From assembly GCA_011009095.1 (NCBI GenBank), contig VTPC01000641.1:1-64000 (forward strand): a stretch of 64,000 nucleotides of DNA. The letters are read 5' to 3'. The number at the start of each line of letters is the position of its first letter. The stretch's first letter is position 1. The notes beneath the pieces were generated by a model. The model was not told the origin of the DNA and did not search any database. It was given only the letters and a program-made list of their open reading frames with translations. The translations under genes were made by a program, and so were the position numbers. Of the stretch, positions 47,640 through 59,606 are shown in pieces. This DNA comes from Ignelater luminosus. Taxonomy: Eukaryota > Arthropoda > Insecta > Coleoptera > Elateridae.

Positions 47640-49680
47640 GAGGGGCTGAATTACACAAGGAAGGAAAGCTACTTATAGCTGACACAAGATTTTATACAAG
47701 CAAACAAACACCAACAAAACCATATGAGAAAATAAAAATCCAACAAATGAAATATCTGAAATAAGAGGTGCATATATGAACTGTCTAGAGCAAAGACTTG
47801 AAAACTACGAGAAAGAAGAAATACGCAGAGAACAAGATAAAACTGCACAAATTATGTGAGAACAAATAAAAACTGCTATCGTAGAATCCGCAGAAGAAGT
47901 ATGCGGAACAAGTAGGATAAGATCTCGGCCCAAAAGAACAAGATGGTGGAATGAGAACGTGAAAGCAAAAGTCAAAGCAAAGAAAACAGCATGGAAAAAA
48001 TATTTGCAGTCCAAGAATGAAAAGGATAATTTGACAAGCAAAAACTGAAACTTGGGAAGAGCTCGGTAAAGAAATCGAAGAAAGATTTATAAACAACAAA
48101 GACAATAAAAGGGGATTCTGGACTATTGTAAAAAATCTGCGGAGAAAGAATGGTAATCAGATATGGAGAATAAAGGATGCAGATGGAGTAGTACAAGTAG
48201 ATCTAGAAAAAGTACTAGATACATGGAGGAAACAGAAGTTCGATAGCGAGCTAGTGAATCAACTAGAAGAACACCGTGCAGAAGAAACAGAAAAAAGGGA
48301 AGTATCCGAAGAAGGAGATATAACACAACAGGAAGTAGACGAGGCAATAGGCAAAATGAAATTAAACAAATCTGCAGGCAGAGAACATATATGTGTCGAA
48401 ATGATAAAATATGAGGGCGATAGAGTAAGAGAAGTCTGGAATCGAGAAGAAATACCAACTGCCTGGGACGATAACATTATAGTGCCTATACACAAAAAAA
48501 GGAAATAGAAATAAAATGAACAACTGCTGTGCAATCTGCTTATCATCATGTGTACAAAAGTTATACCCAAGAATCCTAGAAAAAAGAATAAGAAAATGTG
48601 CAGAAGACAGACTGAAAGAAGAACAAGGCGCATATCGTGAGAACAGACAGTCACAACACCACATCTTTACCCTTACAATAGCAACCGAAAATAGATTAGA
48701 AGGGAATAAACCAATGTATGTTGCACAACTATGCTATCTGCGTTCAACACTGCGCCAAAAACGGCTCTGTGGAGAGCCATGGAAAAAATGGAAATACCTG
48801 AGGAATTAATCACATCTACTAAAAAGTTATATAAACGAGCTGGTATAGTGAGAATTCAAGGAAGAGAATCAATTTTTTTCAATTTGAGAAATGGTATTAA
48901 ACAGGAAAACTCACTTAGTCCACTCCTATTTATAATACTAATGGACCAGATAGAACATGAAAGCAGAAGAAATAGACTTGAAGCAAGAATAGGATGGTGG
49001 AATATGAAAAGAGTGTCAGTACAGAATCTACTGTACGTGGATGATATCCTACTAGTTGCAGCAAAGTTACAACAGGCAATAAAGAGCTGGAATAAAGCCA
49101 TTATAACAAAAGACGAACCAAGAAATACGCAACAGCAACTAACGTATATTATCAGATAAACACAACATTAATAAATAAAAGGGGATTAAGTAGGGAAACA
49201 AAATTACATATTTATAAGTCTATATATGTACCTACTGCAATATACGACTCCAAAAGCTGGCCCCTGCGAGACAGATACGGAGCAGAGTTACAACAGCGAA
49301 AATGAAATACCTCAGGCGAGTAGTAGAAAGAACGCGCAGAGATCGGGTACGAAACATAACCACAAGAAAACTAAGAGTGGAACCACTAGTCTCTACTATA
49401 GAAACAAAACAACTAAAATAGTTCGGGAATGTGACACGGATTTGGAGAAGAGATTACCCAAAAAGATTATGGAGACAAGGAGAGAAGGAGCAAGAGGAAG
49501 AGGAAGAGGAAGAGGTAGACCAAGACACACTTGGCAAGGAATGGTCCAAAAGCTAATAGAAGCTGGAAAAAAGAGCCTGACGCAGGCAAGAGAGCTAGCG
49601 TTTAATAGGAAGGAATATCTGAAATCGACGTAGGACCCGACACCTTAGGGTATAAGGGAATGAGAAAAAGAAGAAGAAGT
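47640..49680 (+). mobile_element. RTE-like LINE, 5'-truncated, with (AAG)n tail
   Basis: The copy spans about 2.0 kb in one direction. It begins in the region between endonuclease and RT and ends in gaaaaagaagaagaag at about 49,663-49,679, a short-repeat tail as expected for RTE-type LINEs. The coding remnant is described separately. A palindromic MITE begins about 80 bp beyond the tail. Confidence 0.7.
47650..49632 (+). pseudogene. LINE endonuclease-linker and reverse transcriptase, broken
   Basis: In order: linker with ESAEEVCGTSRIRSRPKRTRWW and KKTAWKKYLQSKNEKD (47,880-48,035); IEERFINNKDNKRGFW and IKDADGVVQVDLEKVL (48,075-48,225); RT start DEAIGKMKLNKSAG then EEIPTAWDDNIIVPIHKK (48,338-48,505); CAICLSSCVQKLYPRILEKR and EQGAYRENRQSQHHIFTL (48,530-48,680); ISFFNLRNGIKQ-like block (48,870-48,910); LLYVDDILLVA with the YVDD active site at 49,034-49,045; and a C-terminal tail GRGRGRGRPRHTWQ and ARELAFNRKEYL (49,490-49,630). 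The active-site aspartates are retained, but the region between the first RT boxes and the F/Y-x-DxxxAFD box is rearranged, and at least five frame changes or stops break the gene. The C-terminal Arg-Gly run comes from a GAAGAG-type microsatellite inside the gene. The clade assignment (RTE) rests on the tail and overall wording. Confidence 0.7.
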
Positions 49681-49757
49681 GTATGCACTAGCCGCTACTA
49701 ATAGCCACTTCCAGTGCATTCGCGTGTTAAAATGTGGACGTGAAAAAACATTTGCTA

Positions 49758-50016
49758 CACGGAAAAAATGTTTTGTTGGGGTCACAAAAAATTTAGTGGG
49801 ATTTTGGATAGCCAATATTTTTGCAAGAACAGCAAATATTTTTGTCACGCTGTATAATTTTTTGCTCTTGCCACTACAGCACTTTGGTAAATACAACAAA
49901 TTTATAATTTATTTTAGAGTTTGGAACAGATTAATTTGTTGCTAGAGCAAACAAATATTTGCTGTCCAAAATTCCACTACATTTTTTGTGGCCCCAACAA
50001 AGCATTTTTTTCCGTG
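49758..50016. mobile_element. 259-bp palindromic MITE with CACGGAAAAAA ends
   Basis: The left arm cacggaaaaaatgttttgttgg (shown in part) through tggatagcca pairs with the right arm read on the opposite strand, about 70 bp each with few mismatches. TA lies outside both ends (49756-49757, 50017-50018). The centre is AT-rich and partly palindromic too (caaatatt and aatatttg words). There is no coding capacity. The arms are similar enough for a moderately young, non-autonomous TA-targeting element. Confidence 0.75.
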
Positions 50017-50018
50017 TA

Positions 50019-50340
50019 CGTTTCCATCGCACCAACAGCAAACACCAACAAGTCTTCCCCGTTCCACCAGCTGCCTCCCACCACAGTCAACACATTCTCT
50101 TCCTGATATGCATTGCCCCCGACCTGGGTGTCATCTCCAGAACAGGCACCTTTCAAATAGTTAGCGCCCATCCACATATACTTGCTTTTCGCCATACAAG
50201 ACCCCCCGTACCAACGTTACTTTCTACGCTTCCATTGCCAATTCCACTAGGTCAATGCCTACTATCTCAGTCTGTATGCCTAGATCGTCATATCATCTAA
50301 AGCTGTACACCAACTCCACATCACTGGACTGGTTGTTTGG
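50019..50340. other. GC-richer patch after the MITE, unassigned
   Basis: The minus strand has a frame (50,195-49,977) whose outer part, ACSGDDTQVGGNAYQEEN and VVGGSWWNGEDLLVF, reads like coding sequence, but it runs into the MITE end and has no recognised family. The plus strand is CA-rich. It may be decayed coding DNA of an element into which the MITE inserted. Confidence 0.2.
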
Positions 50341-53300
50341 ATGTCTCATCACTATAATGTTAATATTTTAACGGTTAATCAAATCCAGATTTTCAACATT
50401 ACAGCTAATAAAGGAACGGCGCTTACAATTTTCTGTAAATAAACGATTCTTATTATTTATTGCTATAACGATATTCACTCGCTAAACGGTATGGAGAAAT
50501 AACCTTGACGATCATCTTCGTAATTAGTAACTCGTGATTTTAGCTAAAATCTCTGATTACGAAGTCAATGAAGTCATTTTTAGACAAAAGCATAATTTTA
50601 TTTATATCTCACTAATTCACTTTTTTAACGGAAACTTGATAGTATATGAGTAGTAAAGATACTGACCAAACGGCAACTTACACTCCTAAGCTTTTTCGTT
50701 TAATATTCTTAACTGTTGTGATTTTCTTCCCCTGCATAATAACCGTAATTTCATCGCACAGATATTTAAATCTTTGTTAGCTAGATATTTAGAACGTGAC
50801 TTATTCAGATTGAAGTTTGTCTGTTGAACGTCTAGAGGAAGATTCGCGTATCTTTGTTATCGCATGTAGTATCTTTGGAGCTGTTTTGGAAAGAAAGTAC
50901 TGGAAACATTTTTGCTGTAATATGCTCTTCGTGGTACTGAGATAGTCTTAAGAGAAAGTGTGATAAATATAGCCCAACTTCATCATTATGTTATTATCAA
51001 AGGTCGTCAATTTGAAAATTTGAATTTGGAGATAATTTCAACAGAACACGTGTCGTGTGGGCAACAAACCTAGAAAACTGTAACGTTAACCTTGCGTTAC
51101 TGTGAAAATGAAGAAACTTCTAGGATCTCTGGGTCCTAGGCCAGCTGAACTCAAGTGGGTAGACTTGGGAGCGGGACGGGAAAGATTATACTTACAATAA
51201 AACATCAGGTAGTAATTAACCATCAACGTATATTCAAATATCAAATCAATTTTAATTTGTATTTACAAATAAATTCTGAGTAACCCAACAGAACAATTTC
51301 ATACAAAAAAATTGTTACTTTAGAAATAAAGCTACTATTGACAATTTCAATAGAACCAACGGTTATAAGTTTCTATGCATAAAATGTTACTCTTAAACTT
51401 AAATCAATAAGAAATAGAAAATTGTTATAACACTTTAACAACAGATTATGACCAAAAAATTAAATAAAAGGATCTTCACTTTAAAAAAAAAATTAATTGA
51501 ATTTTTGAATTTTAGATTAATAATGACAAAAATTGTTAAATGAATAAACAAATTTTAAAGCATTAATAAATACGGAAATAATCGTAGAAATTGACAAAAA
51601 TAAGTCCAAGGTAACAATATAAAATTTACACAAATGTTATCATAAAGTACACCAGGCAAATAATCTCAAATTGTTCAAGCGCTTTTAGAAAAATCCAAAC
51701 ACCTAAGAAATGCCAAATAAAATCTCCGATATCACAAAATAATTATATGTATTAAACAGAAATTACACGAATTAAATTTTCTAAAAGAACGAATTTGAAA
51801 TCATTTCGGTGTACGATGCAATTTAAATAAAAAAAAAGTTAAACAATTAAAGCAAGATTCGGATAATCATTGAAGTATTAAATAAATCTTACCACAGTGA
51901 AGAAGGAAGCAGCTTTCGATCGAAATTTGCTTGCTGGAAGTGAAATACACCTGGAAAACAATGTTCAACAAAAAAATCTTCAATTTAAATCCGAATAGTA
52001 CCTTAATCAAGAAAATTAGATGGTTTAAATTGTTAAGTTACAGGTCAAACCAAAAATTAAATTACAATGGGTTTTAATAAAAGTTTATGATGCTTATTAA
52101 CATGAATGGGTCACTCTAAATTTGTTTAAGCAAGGATTTAATTAACCAAAAAAAAATTAATTGAACTGAATTAATTATAAGCACAAATTGATACCGGATG
52201 GAATCTGAAATTTTTTTAAAAGTCGGGTTTTTGTAAGCGATTAACCTGTCTGCTTCTGGGACTTCCGGTAAAATGTTTAAATTAATTTAATGGTAGCTTG
52301 GGAATTCAGCATCCATCGTTTCAGCAAATTGATGTCGACACTCAGTCGCTCTCTGCAGTCACAGCTACTACCAGAAAACTTAAGGTATCATCAGAGCTTC
52401 CTGAGATGCCCGTGAAAAATTCTTTTGTGATTTTCACCACCAGATTCGTGGAATCTAATAAAAAACTGGAGACAAGGAACAATCATTAGTTACGAAGACG
52501 CAAGGGATGCGAGAAAAGAAAGTTAACTTACCCCTTGATAAAAGGGTTTCTTTTATTGTTTTTCTAATTCTCCAACTTGGAAATCGCCCCAGCTAGAGAA
52601 AGAATGCAGGGAACCTCACACTCTTGCGTCTCGATTCTTTCTGTCTCTTTCGAAAGAGTCTCTCGGTCCGCAGATTATCACCCTTCCCATGGAAGAAATC
52701 AACTCACTCACTCGCAAAATAATGTATTTAGACACAATTTTAATAATTGGAATATTGTTGCAAAGCAAAGAAATAAGTTGTATATACACGGTGTCTCACA
52801 AGGAAGGATGATGATATACCGTAAGATTTACCATGTGACGGGATAATAACGACAAAAGACCGTTACAAAACAATCTTTTCGAACTCATCAGTCTGTAGTT
52901 ATTCATGTTTTATTCTTAAATCCAGCGCCTAGTGGATCTAACACAGCACAGCCTAGACCTAAAAGTTACTTCAGTAGGTATGACCCTTAAGTCTTTGTAC
53001 CAAACCTACAATTTTTGGATTATCAACAACAAATTTATTAGATCAAGACACACTGATTAATATAATGTTATACGTAATTGTAAGTATCAGTTTATATTTT
53101 TAAGAAAATTACATGTAATTAACGTTTAGTACGAAGACGTATGGGGCATGCTAATTACAAAAGTTCCATTAATCGCAAAATAGGTCTAGAACGGTCGTAA
53201 TTGACTGTATTGGTTGCGTTTTTCTGAGCTAGCCTGTAACGTGCTGTATCCAATTAATGTAGTACACATGATAAATTCATGTTGGTGGGTAACCATGGTA

Positions 53301-56300
53301 ATCAACTACGCTTGCTACTGTGCAACTTTCTTTTCTATGACTAAAGGGCTATTATAATCATAAAGGGTATTGAAGTAGCACTAGGTCTTGTGAAAAAATT
53401 GGACATTCCGTTGCACAATAAATTATCTTTTATAGACAATCTCTTTTTCCAAATTAAGATTCTCAAAGCATTTCAATGCGATGAGAAGTGCGGCTATGGC
53501 ATTTAACGTACTTACTTTTCACATTATATGATTGATATCCACCAGGTCTTGGAATGCATATCCATAAACCAAGGTAAAATGGTAAGTACGATTGGTTTCA
53601 ATTTGGAAGATTATTTTTCCACTGCGATAGTTGATTAGAAGTCGTTTATAATATTTGACAACTGAAAACAGGTTGCCGAAAACTCTTTGGTGCTGGGAAT
53701 GCTATGGTCATTTTGAGTAAAAATCTAAAGTTAGTAGAAAATGGCATTTAGAACTTTTGGCATTTCCGGTCTCCGTTTTAAGGTCAACTTTGAAACAGTG
53801 CCAGTTTGTATCAATGCCTGCACTATAGTAACTAATTGTAAGACACTTCCTGTCGCACTTTATAACATCAATTCAAAAGTACCCAAATTTGCTTAGTTTA
53901 CCCTTGTTGCCTGAGATCATGCAACTGATTTTTTTGGTGATTGATTCCAATGCTATAGACCAGCGTTTTCTAAACTTCGTCTATGTTCTTCTAATTGTAA
54001 ACAATTTTTTTTCTGTGCTCAAGTTTTTGACTTTGCGTCAAAGGGATTATAGAAAACTGCGTCACCTACCTCATTTAAGTCTTGTGGATGTGCTAAATTT
54101 GATACGTTAGTTAGTCTCGTTATAACATATAATGCGGTTAAGATTGAGAAGCATAATAGTAATAGATGTAAATCTGTCAAATTTAAAGTTCAAATGTCTA
54201 AACCACAATTTAAAGTTGTTTCATATAAAAACATAACTATAAAAATCTTAAATGTCTAAGAAAGTGGTAATTGCCTTCTCAATTTTGTATGGATGTATGC
54301 TTGTCTTATACCTAATATTATACCAAATCTACCAAAACACAGTAATTAAATGACATATTTCGTCTTATAAAGCACTATAAGGTGTTCTTGAGACACTTTA
54401 AATAAAACAATATTATTTTGTTGCACGTGTGCCCATAGTTAACAAAGAATTGAACCAGGATACAAGCAAAAAGAATTTCGCAGAACGTTAGAATTTTATC
54501 TAGTTGGTGGCGTAGTGTTACGTGTCAGCTAATACAAGATTTTAAATATAATAATTAAGTAACAATATGTTATGCTGAATAAAAGTGTGTTACTCAAATT
54601 TACTCTTTTCAATCTACAATGGAAAAACCAAACAAAAAATGGATGAAAAGCCCCTAGGAGTTATTTCAGAGATAAATAATTAAAAACAAGGAAACCGAAG
54701 AGCTATAAGAAACCACACCAAAATTAATCAGACAAAGGACAGTTAATATTATTAGAAATGAAATTTACACAGTGAACCTGACAGTTTTTAAGAAATATTT
54801 TACAAAGTTGCTAAATTACATGATTAGCCATTTAATCAAGTTTTTTATACCTAAGGAATGGGAAATTCTTTTTACGATTCTATGTTGAAGAGTGAGCGAT
54901 TCATATTAAATTATGAGTTCAAACAAGAAGGGTTTCTCATTATCTGAAACCGCCACTGAATAATAATTATAGTACTTCGTATCTGTAGGGATCATCAACC
55001 TTACAAGAGGGGTATTTAAATTTAATTAAGTCGAAATCAAAGATAACTATGAAAAGCAAAGTGAATAGTCCTTGGTTAGTGGATAAAACACGTCGAATTG
55101 TTTTCGCTAAAATCTTGTAATATTACACTATAGTAGAACGATCTCTTTCGACAAGTTGAGCCGCTCTGACATTTTAGACCGGATCTAGATTCTCCAAGAA
55201 GTTCGATCAGGCATTCCAAAATCCATTTGACGTTAAGTTTAAGGAATCTCAACGTCTCTTATGTTGTTTTATCCTTTGTTGGGAACAAATTTTCTCATCA
55301 AAGTGCCGCAGCAGTGATTACAGGCGATGCAAATGTATGTCTCGGCTTGGGTACGTGACGAGTACGCCGCCCGTTCTACTTCATATCACTTTAAAATAAA
55401 TTGCCCCACTAAATTTCTTTCTAGACGCTTTTATATTTTTCTTGCCACTGTAAATTACCGGTAAGCGTTTTAATACTTGGAAAATTTATCTGTTTGGATT
55501 TTTTTATGATTGAATGATCCATTGCATCGAGCATACGTGAAAGTTTTGTGTAACTAATGGATCAGGGAAAAAGTTTTCCTAACTTTCATATTCAGTATTA
55601 CGACTGCCATTAAAAAAGTTGGCAATTTATTAAATAGTCCGCTCTGTTACTACATCTAAACTATTATTAATGTAATGGAAGCACTAAAAGCAAAATTTAT
55701 ATGTAATAAGGCAGAATACAATGTATAAGAAAATACAGAAAAGAGCTCTAAAAGAAAAATATGTAAAATATATTTACGCGGCCGTTAACAGAGTGTATTG
55801 TTATTGGTGTGTAAAGCGGAGATTTCATTTAGCTCACCTTAAAGGGGGTGTTATTATGGAATTGATGGTTCATAAAAATGCTTTACATTAGGTGTTATCC
55901 TAGCATTGCAGGTAAGGTAACAAAGAACAGCAGCTCTTAAAATTTAAACCTGAACTGCTGTGATTTATGCTTTCATTCTCTCCTGTGAATATTTCATTGC
56001 ATTACAAATGGTAGTCGTTATTATTATTTTACCCTTGCGCGCTTCGACCAGGTACCGGCTTAATTGGCTTAGCTACTGATACTAACTGGGATATATTCCA
56101 CGTTTAACGCCACTTGTCAGTGATTATTTTCCCTATCCGGTCTCCAGTCTAACATGATTAATTACACTCGAAATTTCAGCACTGTCAAACGTATTAAAAA
56201 GATTACTTTCATTGAATTCGTCGTTTAGGAAAATTCCACTGGTAATATTCTTGACATTGTTTTCACTCATTCTTGAAAATTCAATTTTTAAAAATTAAAT

Positions 56301-57420
56301 TTTCGTTTATATTTCATTTACATATTCATGCTCACATGTAAGCAGCGAACAGCGATCAACCACAAAAACGTGCAAAACACGAATCTGGATCTGCCAAACC
56401 TAAAAACGTTCCGCTACCTTTGATAAAATCTTGCTAATTAATAAATTTTTTGTAACCTTACCGTAGCACGCTAAAAGCTGCGTAAATAGGTTACGTTTTT
56501 TGCAAACAGGTGCAAAAGTAGCTTCAGAAGGTCTATAAAAAAGCCACGAAGTCACTTATAATTTCATTTGCATGCAGGGGTGGTTATTGAAACAATTTTT
56601 TGTTGCTTTTTTTCTTCCTTTCTTACATTTTTTTCAACTTTTTTTTTAATTAAATTATTTACACACTTTTAAAACAAAAATACTCAACTTTCACATTTTC
56701 AACCTTCTAATGTTAAAGGTATACATTTCCCAGCTTTTTGTGACCTTTTATTACAATAACCTGCCACAAAATACCAATTTTAGATTTTTATTCTGCAACT
56801 GCTTTTTTGTTATTACTTACACCATCTGCAGCGAAAAGCGTAGGAGAGGACAATGATATGAAGTTTGTGAATATCTGTTCTGTAAATATTTAAAGCGAAA
56901 ACGTATACAATTTGTTGTAACCATGTACTACGTAACACAGATATGACCTTTTTCCCTTGAATATTAGTTATAATAATATAACTACTCCCTACGCACCAGA
57001 AATATATTGCAACATAAAACTAAATCGGTTTAATCAAAATTTTGCGTTTCATAGCAGTCAAATCAATAAAAATCAATTATTCTAATGCTACTGCAAAATT
57101 ATTTACAGAAAAGTAAATCATTTCATTGTTTTTTTCAAGAAGTGACGCATGCAAAGTAAAGTGGCATCGTATGATCAGAATCTTCCGTGGTACTCACCTT
57201 CATATAAATGTTAGACTTGAATATTATTTTATTCAAAACAATTAGACAATTTGTTGTCTATGGTCGCTATAGTCATTAGCTTGGCGAAATTTACAAACCG
57301 CGAAAATTTCTTTCATCTCACTCACACTTGAATTTTGCCTATTTGAAGGTTTCCAACCTCCAGTAGTAATTCCCGCATTGACATCGAGCTTACAATTTTA
57401 CTTTTTATCAGAGAACAATG
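50341..57420. other. Long non-coding stretch, partly strand-skewed
   Basis: At about 51,200-52,250 the plus strand is extremely A-rich (A clearly above T), unlike the neighbouring sequence, with no open frame. From 52,250 to 52,850 it is less AT-rich and has two unrecognised frames (52,298-52,489 and 52,577-52,846), and a mariner-like end word acggtgtctcaca lies at about 52,789. A plus frame of 73 codons at 53,889-54,110 is unremarkable. A short GC-rich patch lies at about 55,310-55,400. Nothing here is assigned to a gene. Confidence 0.4.
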
Positions 57421-57495
57421 TTGTCCGAGTCGGGGATCGAATCCACTATCTTCAGGTTAGGGTGTAAACATGTAAAGCTCTGCGCTACTCAGAAA
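57421..57495 (-). ncRNA. tRNA-like SINE head
   Basis: On the minus strand a B box GGATTCGATCC (57444-57434) and an A-box-like TAGCGCAGAGC (57487-57477) are separated by 32 nt, the tRNA spacing. The words GTAGCGCAGAG and GATTCGATCCCCGACTCGG are those of tRNA genes and tRNA-derived SINEs. The acceptor and T stems do not close, so it is not a functional tRNA. A SINE body may continue to lower coordinates toward about 57,220, but I cannot place its 3' end. Confidence 0.45.
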
Positions 57496-57713
57496 GACAG
57501 AAGGGAAACGTGCAGTTGAATGTAAAGATTAAAAGGGAGTTTGTTTTGGCCATTGAAGCGACTTCACCCCGACACTGAGATAAGATTTATAAACCTCTTA
57601 GTACAAAATCTAAGGAGAGAATTTATCAGTTACACCTTCCCATTAATAACATAAAAGTTCTAATGGAGGTAGTATGGAATTCGCTGTGCAGAGTAGCTTG
57701 TCAATAGAATAAT

Positions 57714-57831
57714 AGTTGAGTTTTACAACCTCAGGCACTAAGGTTTACCCCGAACAAGTCAAAAGTAACTAAAAGACAATAACTTTCGACTTGTTAGAGG
57801 TATATTCTACTACCTGAGGTTGCAAAACTAA
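57714..57831. mobile_element. Small foldback element (about 118 bp)
   Basis: The left arm 57,714-57,766 (tagttgagttttacaacctc to gaacaagtcaaaagt) pairs with the right arm 57,782-57,831 read on the other strand (ttagttttgcaacctcagg to aacaagtcgaaagt), leaving a 15-base centre. Match is strong at both ends of the arms and weaker in the middle. It has no coding capacity. It may be a MITE remnant; the target duplication is uncertain. Confidence 0.6.
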
Positions 57832-58513
57832 AATGCTATCGTATAATTGATCAATGGTGCGAATACAAATGAGACACAGTGTAATTAAGATTCCAAACGA
57901 CTTTTAAAGGGGATTTTGAACGACCAAAGATTCAAATAGTAAATGGAGGTGTTTTGATTTCCTAGTTTTCATTTTTTACAAAGTAAACCTTAACGGGTTA
58001 AAACAAGAATTAGCTTATAACTGAAAGTGACTCAAAGTAAGAATTGTAAAAGTCACCTGGACGTTGTAAACCAACTAGCGGGCGGGCTATAAAATGCAAG
58101 GAAAAGTGAAATTATATTAGTAAATGTTCTTTACTACAGAGGCCCGATTTATAAATTAATATTCTTTTAACTATCTATAAATCTAACTACTATACATATA
58201 TCCAACGATAAACTAAATATTACGACAGTAAACTGATTAATTAACATAACTAGAAAAAGCATCTTGACTTCAATATTGTTGGATCAAACGAGTTAACAGT
58301 AACAAATATATAAAAGAAAAGAAATTGGTTTTTATACACATTATCACTGTCCAATTAGGAATTGCATCAATAGCAAAACTGGATTCTGTCAGATGTAATA
58401 GAATACCTGAAAAAGAAAGCGGTCTAAGTCAAAAATTAGCAAAATTGTGTTTTGTAGATATTTCAACTGTTTGCCTTAAAGAATGTTATTTGATACAATG
58501 AACAACTCAGGTC
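57832..58513. other. Non-coding stretch
   Basis: AT-rich spacer between the small foldback element and the decayed mariner. No supported feature. Confidence 0.45.
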
Positions 58514-58515
58514 TA

Positions 58516-59604
58516 CGAGGTTAGATTGAAAAGTTTCAGTAATGAAAGTAAAAACAAGTAAAATTCAACATAAGATATATTTTATTTTTCTACATAATCA
58601 CTCTGTAATTCAACACATTTGGACCAACGCAACTCCATCTTTTCAATCCCTCCACGGAAATGGTTTTCTTCGAGGCCTGAAAACTATATATTTGAAGCGT
58701 CGATAACTTTTTCATTGGATCTAAATTTCTTTCCAGATAGAAATTGTTTCAGTTTAGAGAACAGATGAAAATCCAACAGAACTAAATCGGGTGAGTAGGG
58801 AAGGATGGCGAACGATTTCGAACTTCAACTCGGTTTTTTTTGTTGAGCAATTTCACTTACATGGACTGGTGTATTATCTTCGTGAAAAAAGATTTTTTTC
58901 TTTGACATTCCACTGCATTTTTTACCAATTGCTGCATTTTTGTTCTAAAAGTGTTGAGCAATATTGGCCTGTTATGGGTTTTCCTTTTTCCAGATAGTTA
59001 ATAAGTAAAATACCCTTAACATCTCAAACAACAAAAGTGACTGCCAGCTGACTGAACTGTTTTTGCCTGCTTTCGAAACAGATTCTCCCTGGCCAACCCA
59101 CTGTTTTGACTGTTGTTTGGTTTCTGGGATATAATGGTGAATCCAAGTTTTGTTCACAGTCACAAATCTCCTAAATAAATCAACTCGATTTGACCTAAAC
59201 AACTGCAAACACTATTTCACGAACTTTTATTCGACGATTGTCTAACACCATATCATGGATTCTTTGAATGATTTCTGGAGTAGACGCAGATTTCGGGCGC
59301 CCTGAACGAGGGTAAGTCCACATTTGAATTCAGACATCCAAAAACTTATGATGGAAAACAATGGTGAAGAGTGAAGAACAGAATCCAATTCGTCTTTAAC
59401 TTCTATGGCTGTTTTGCCATCCAAACACGCAAATTAATGACAGCTCTAATTTTATTTTTCTCCATAATTTAAACATCACAAAATACTAGTGCATCAATGG
59501 TTATCAAAAGTGAACAATTGAAATACCAGCCTACGTGATGATGCAAAATAAATTGAATTACGGCCATATATGGGTGATTCTGGAATTTTTTCAATCCAAC
59601 CTCG
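58516..59604 (-). mobile_element. Decayed DD34D-type mariner element
   Basis: The left end CGAGGTTAGATTGAAAAGTT (58516) and the right end read on the minus strand CGAGGTTGGATTGAAAAAAT (59604) are inverted repeats, with TA outside both (58514-58515, 59605-59606). The length of 1,089 bp is about 200 bp short of a full mariner. The transposase remnant inside reads on the minus strand. Confidence 0.85.
58582..59465 (-). pseudogene. Mariner transposase, broken
   Basis: ATG at 59465-59463 opens MEKNKIRAVIN; then DGKTAIEVKDELDSVLHSSP and SFWMSEFKCG (N-terminal DNA-binding domain), IIQRIHDMVLDNRRIKVREI (about 59,255-59,200), RFVTVNKTWIHHYIPETKQQ (about 59,170-59,120), QWVGQGES, HEDNTPVHVSEIAQQ (about 58,885-58,845), YSPDLVLLDFHLFSKLKQFL (about 58,790-58,740) and the C-terminus GGIEKMELRWSKCVELQSDY with stop at 58584-58582. 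The first catalytic Asp is replaced by Asn (VTVNKTW where VTVDETW is expected), while the second (HEDN) and third (LLDFHLF) are kept. Roughly 150 bp between the second helix-turn-helix and the first catalytic box are missing, and there are several further stops and frame shifts. The element is not functional. Confidence 0.85.
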
Positions 59605-59606
59605 TA

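Noticed and set aside
47785-48664. Several minus frames of 74-131 codons under the LINE
   Set aside because: They are antisense shadows of the plus-strand LINE coding sequence; their residues are the complements of its Lys- and Glu-rich codons.
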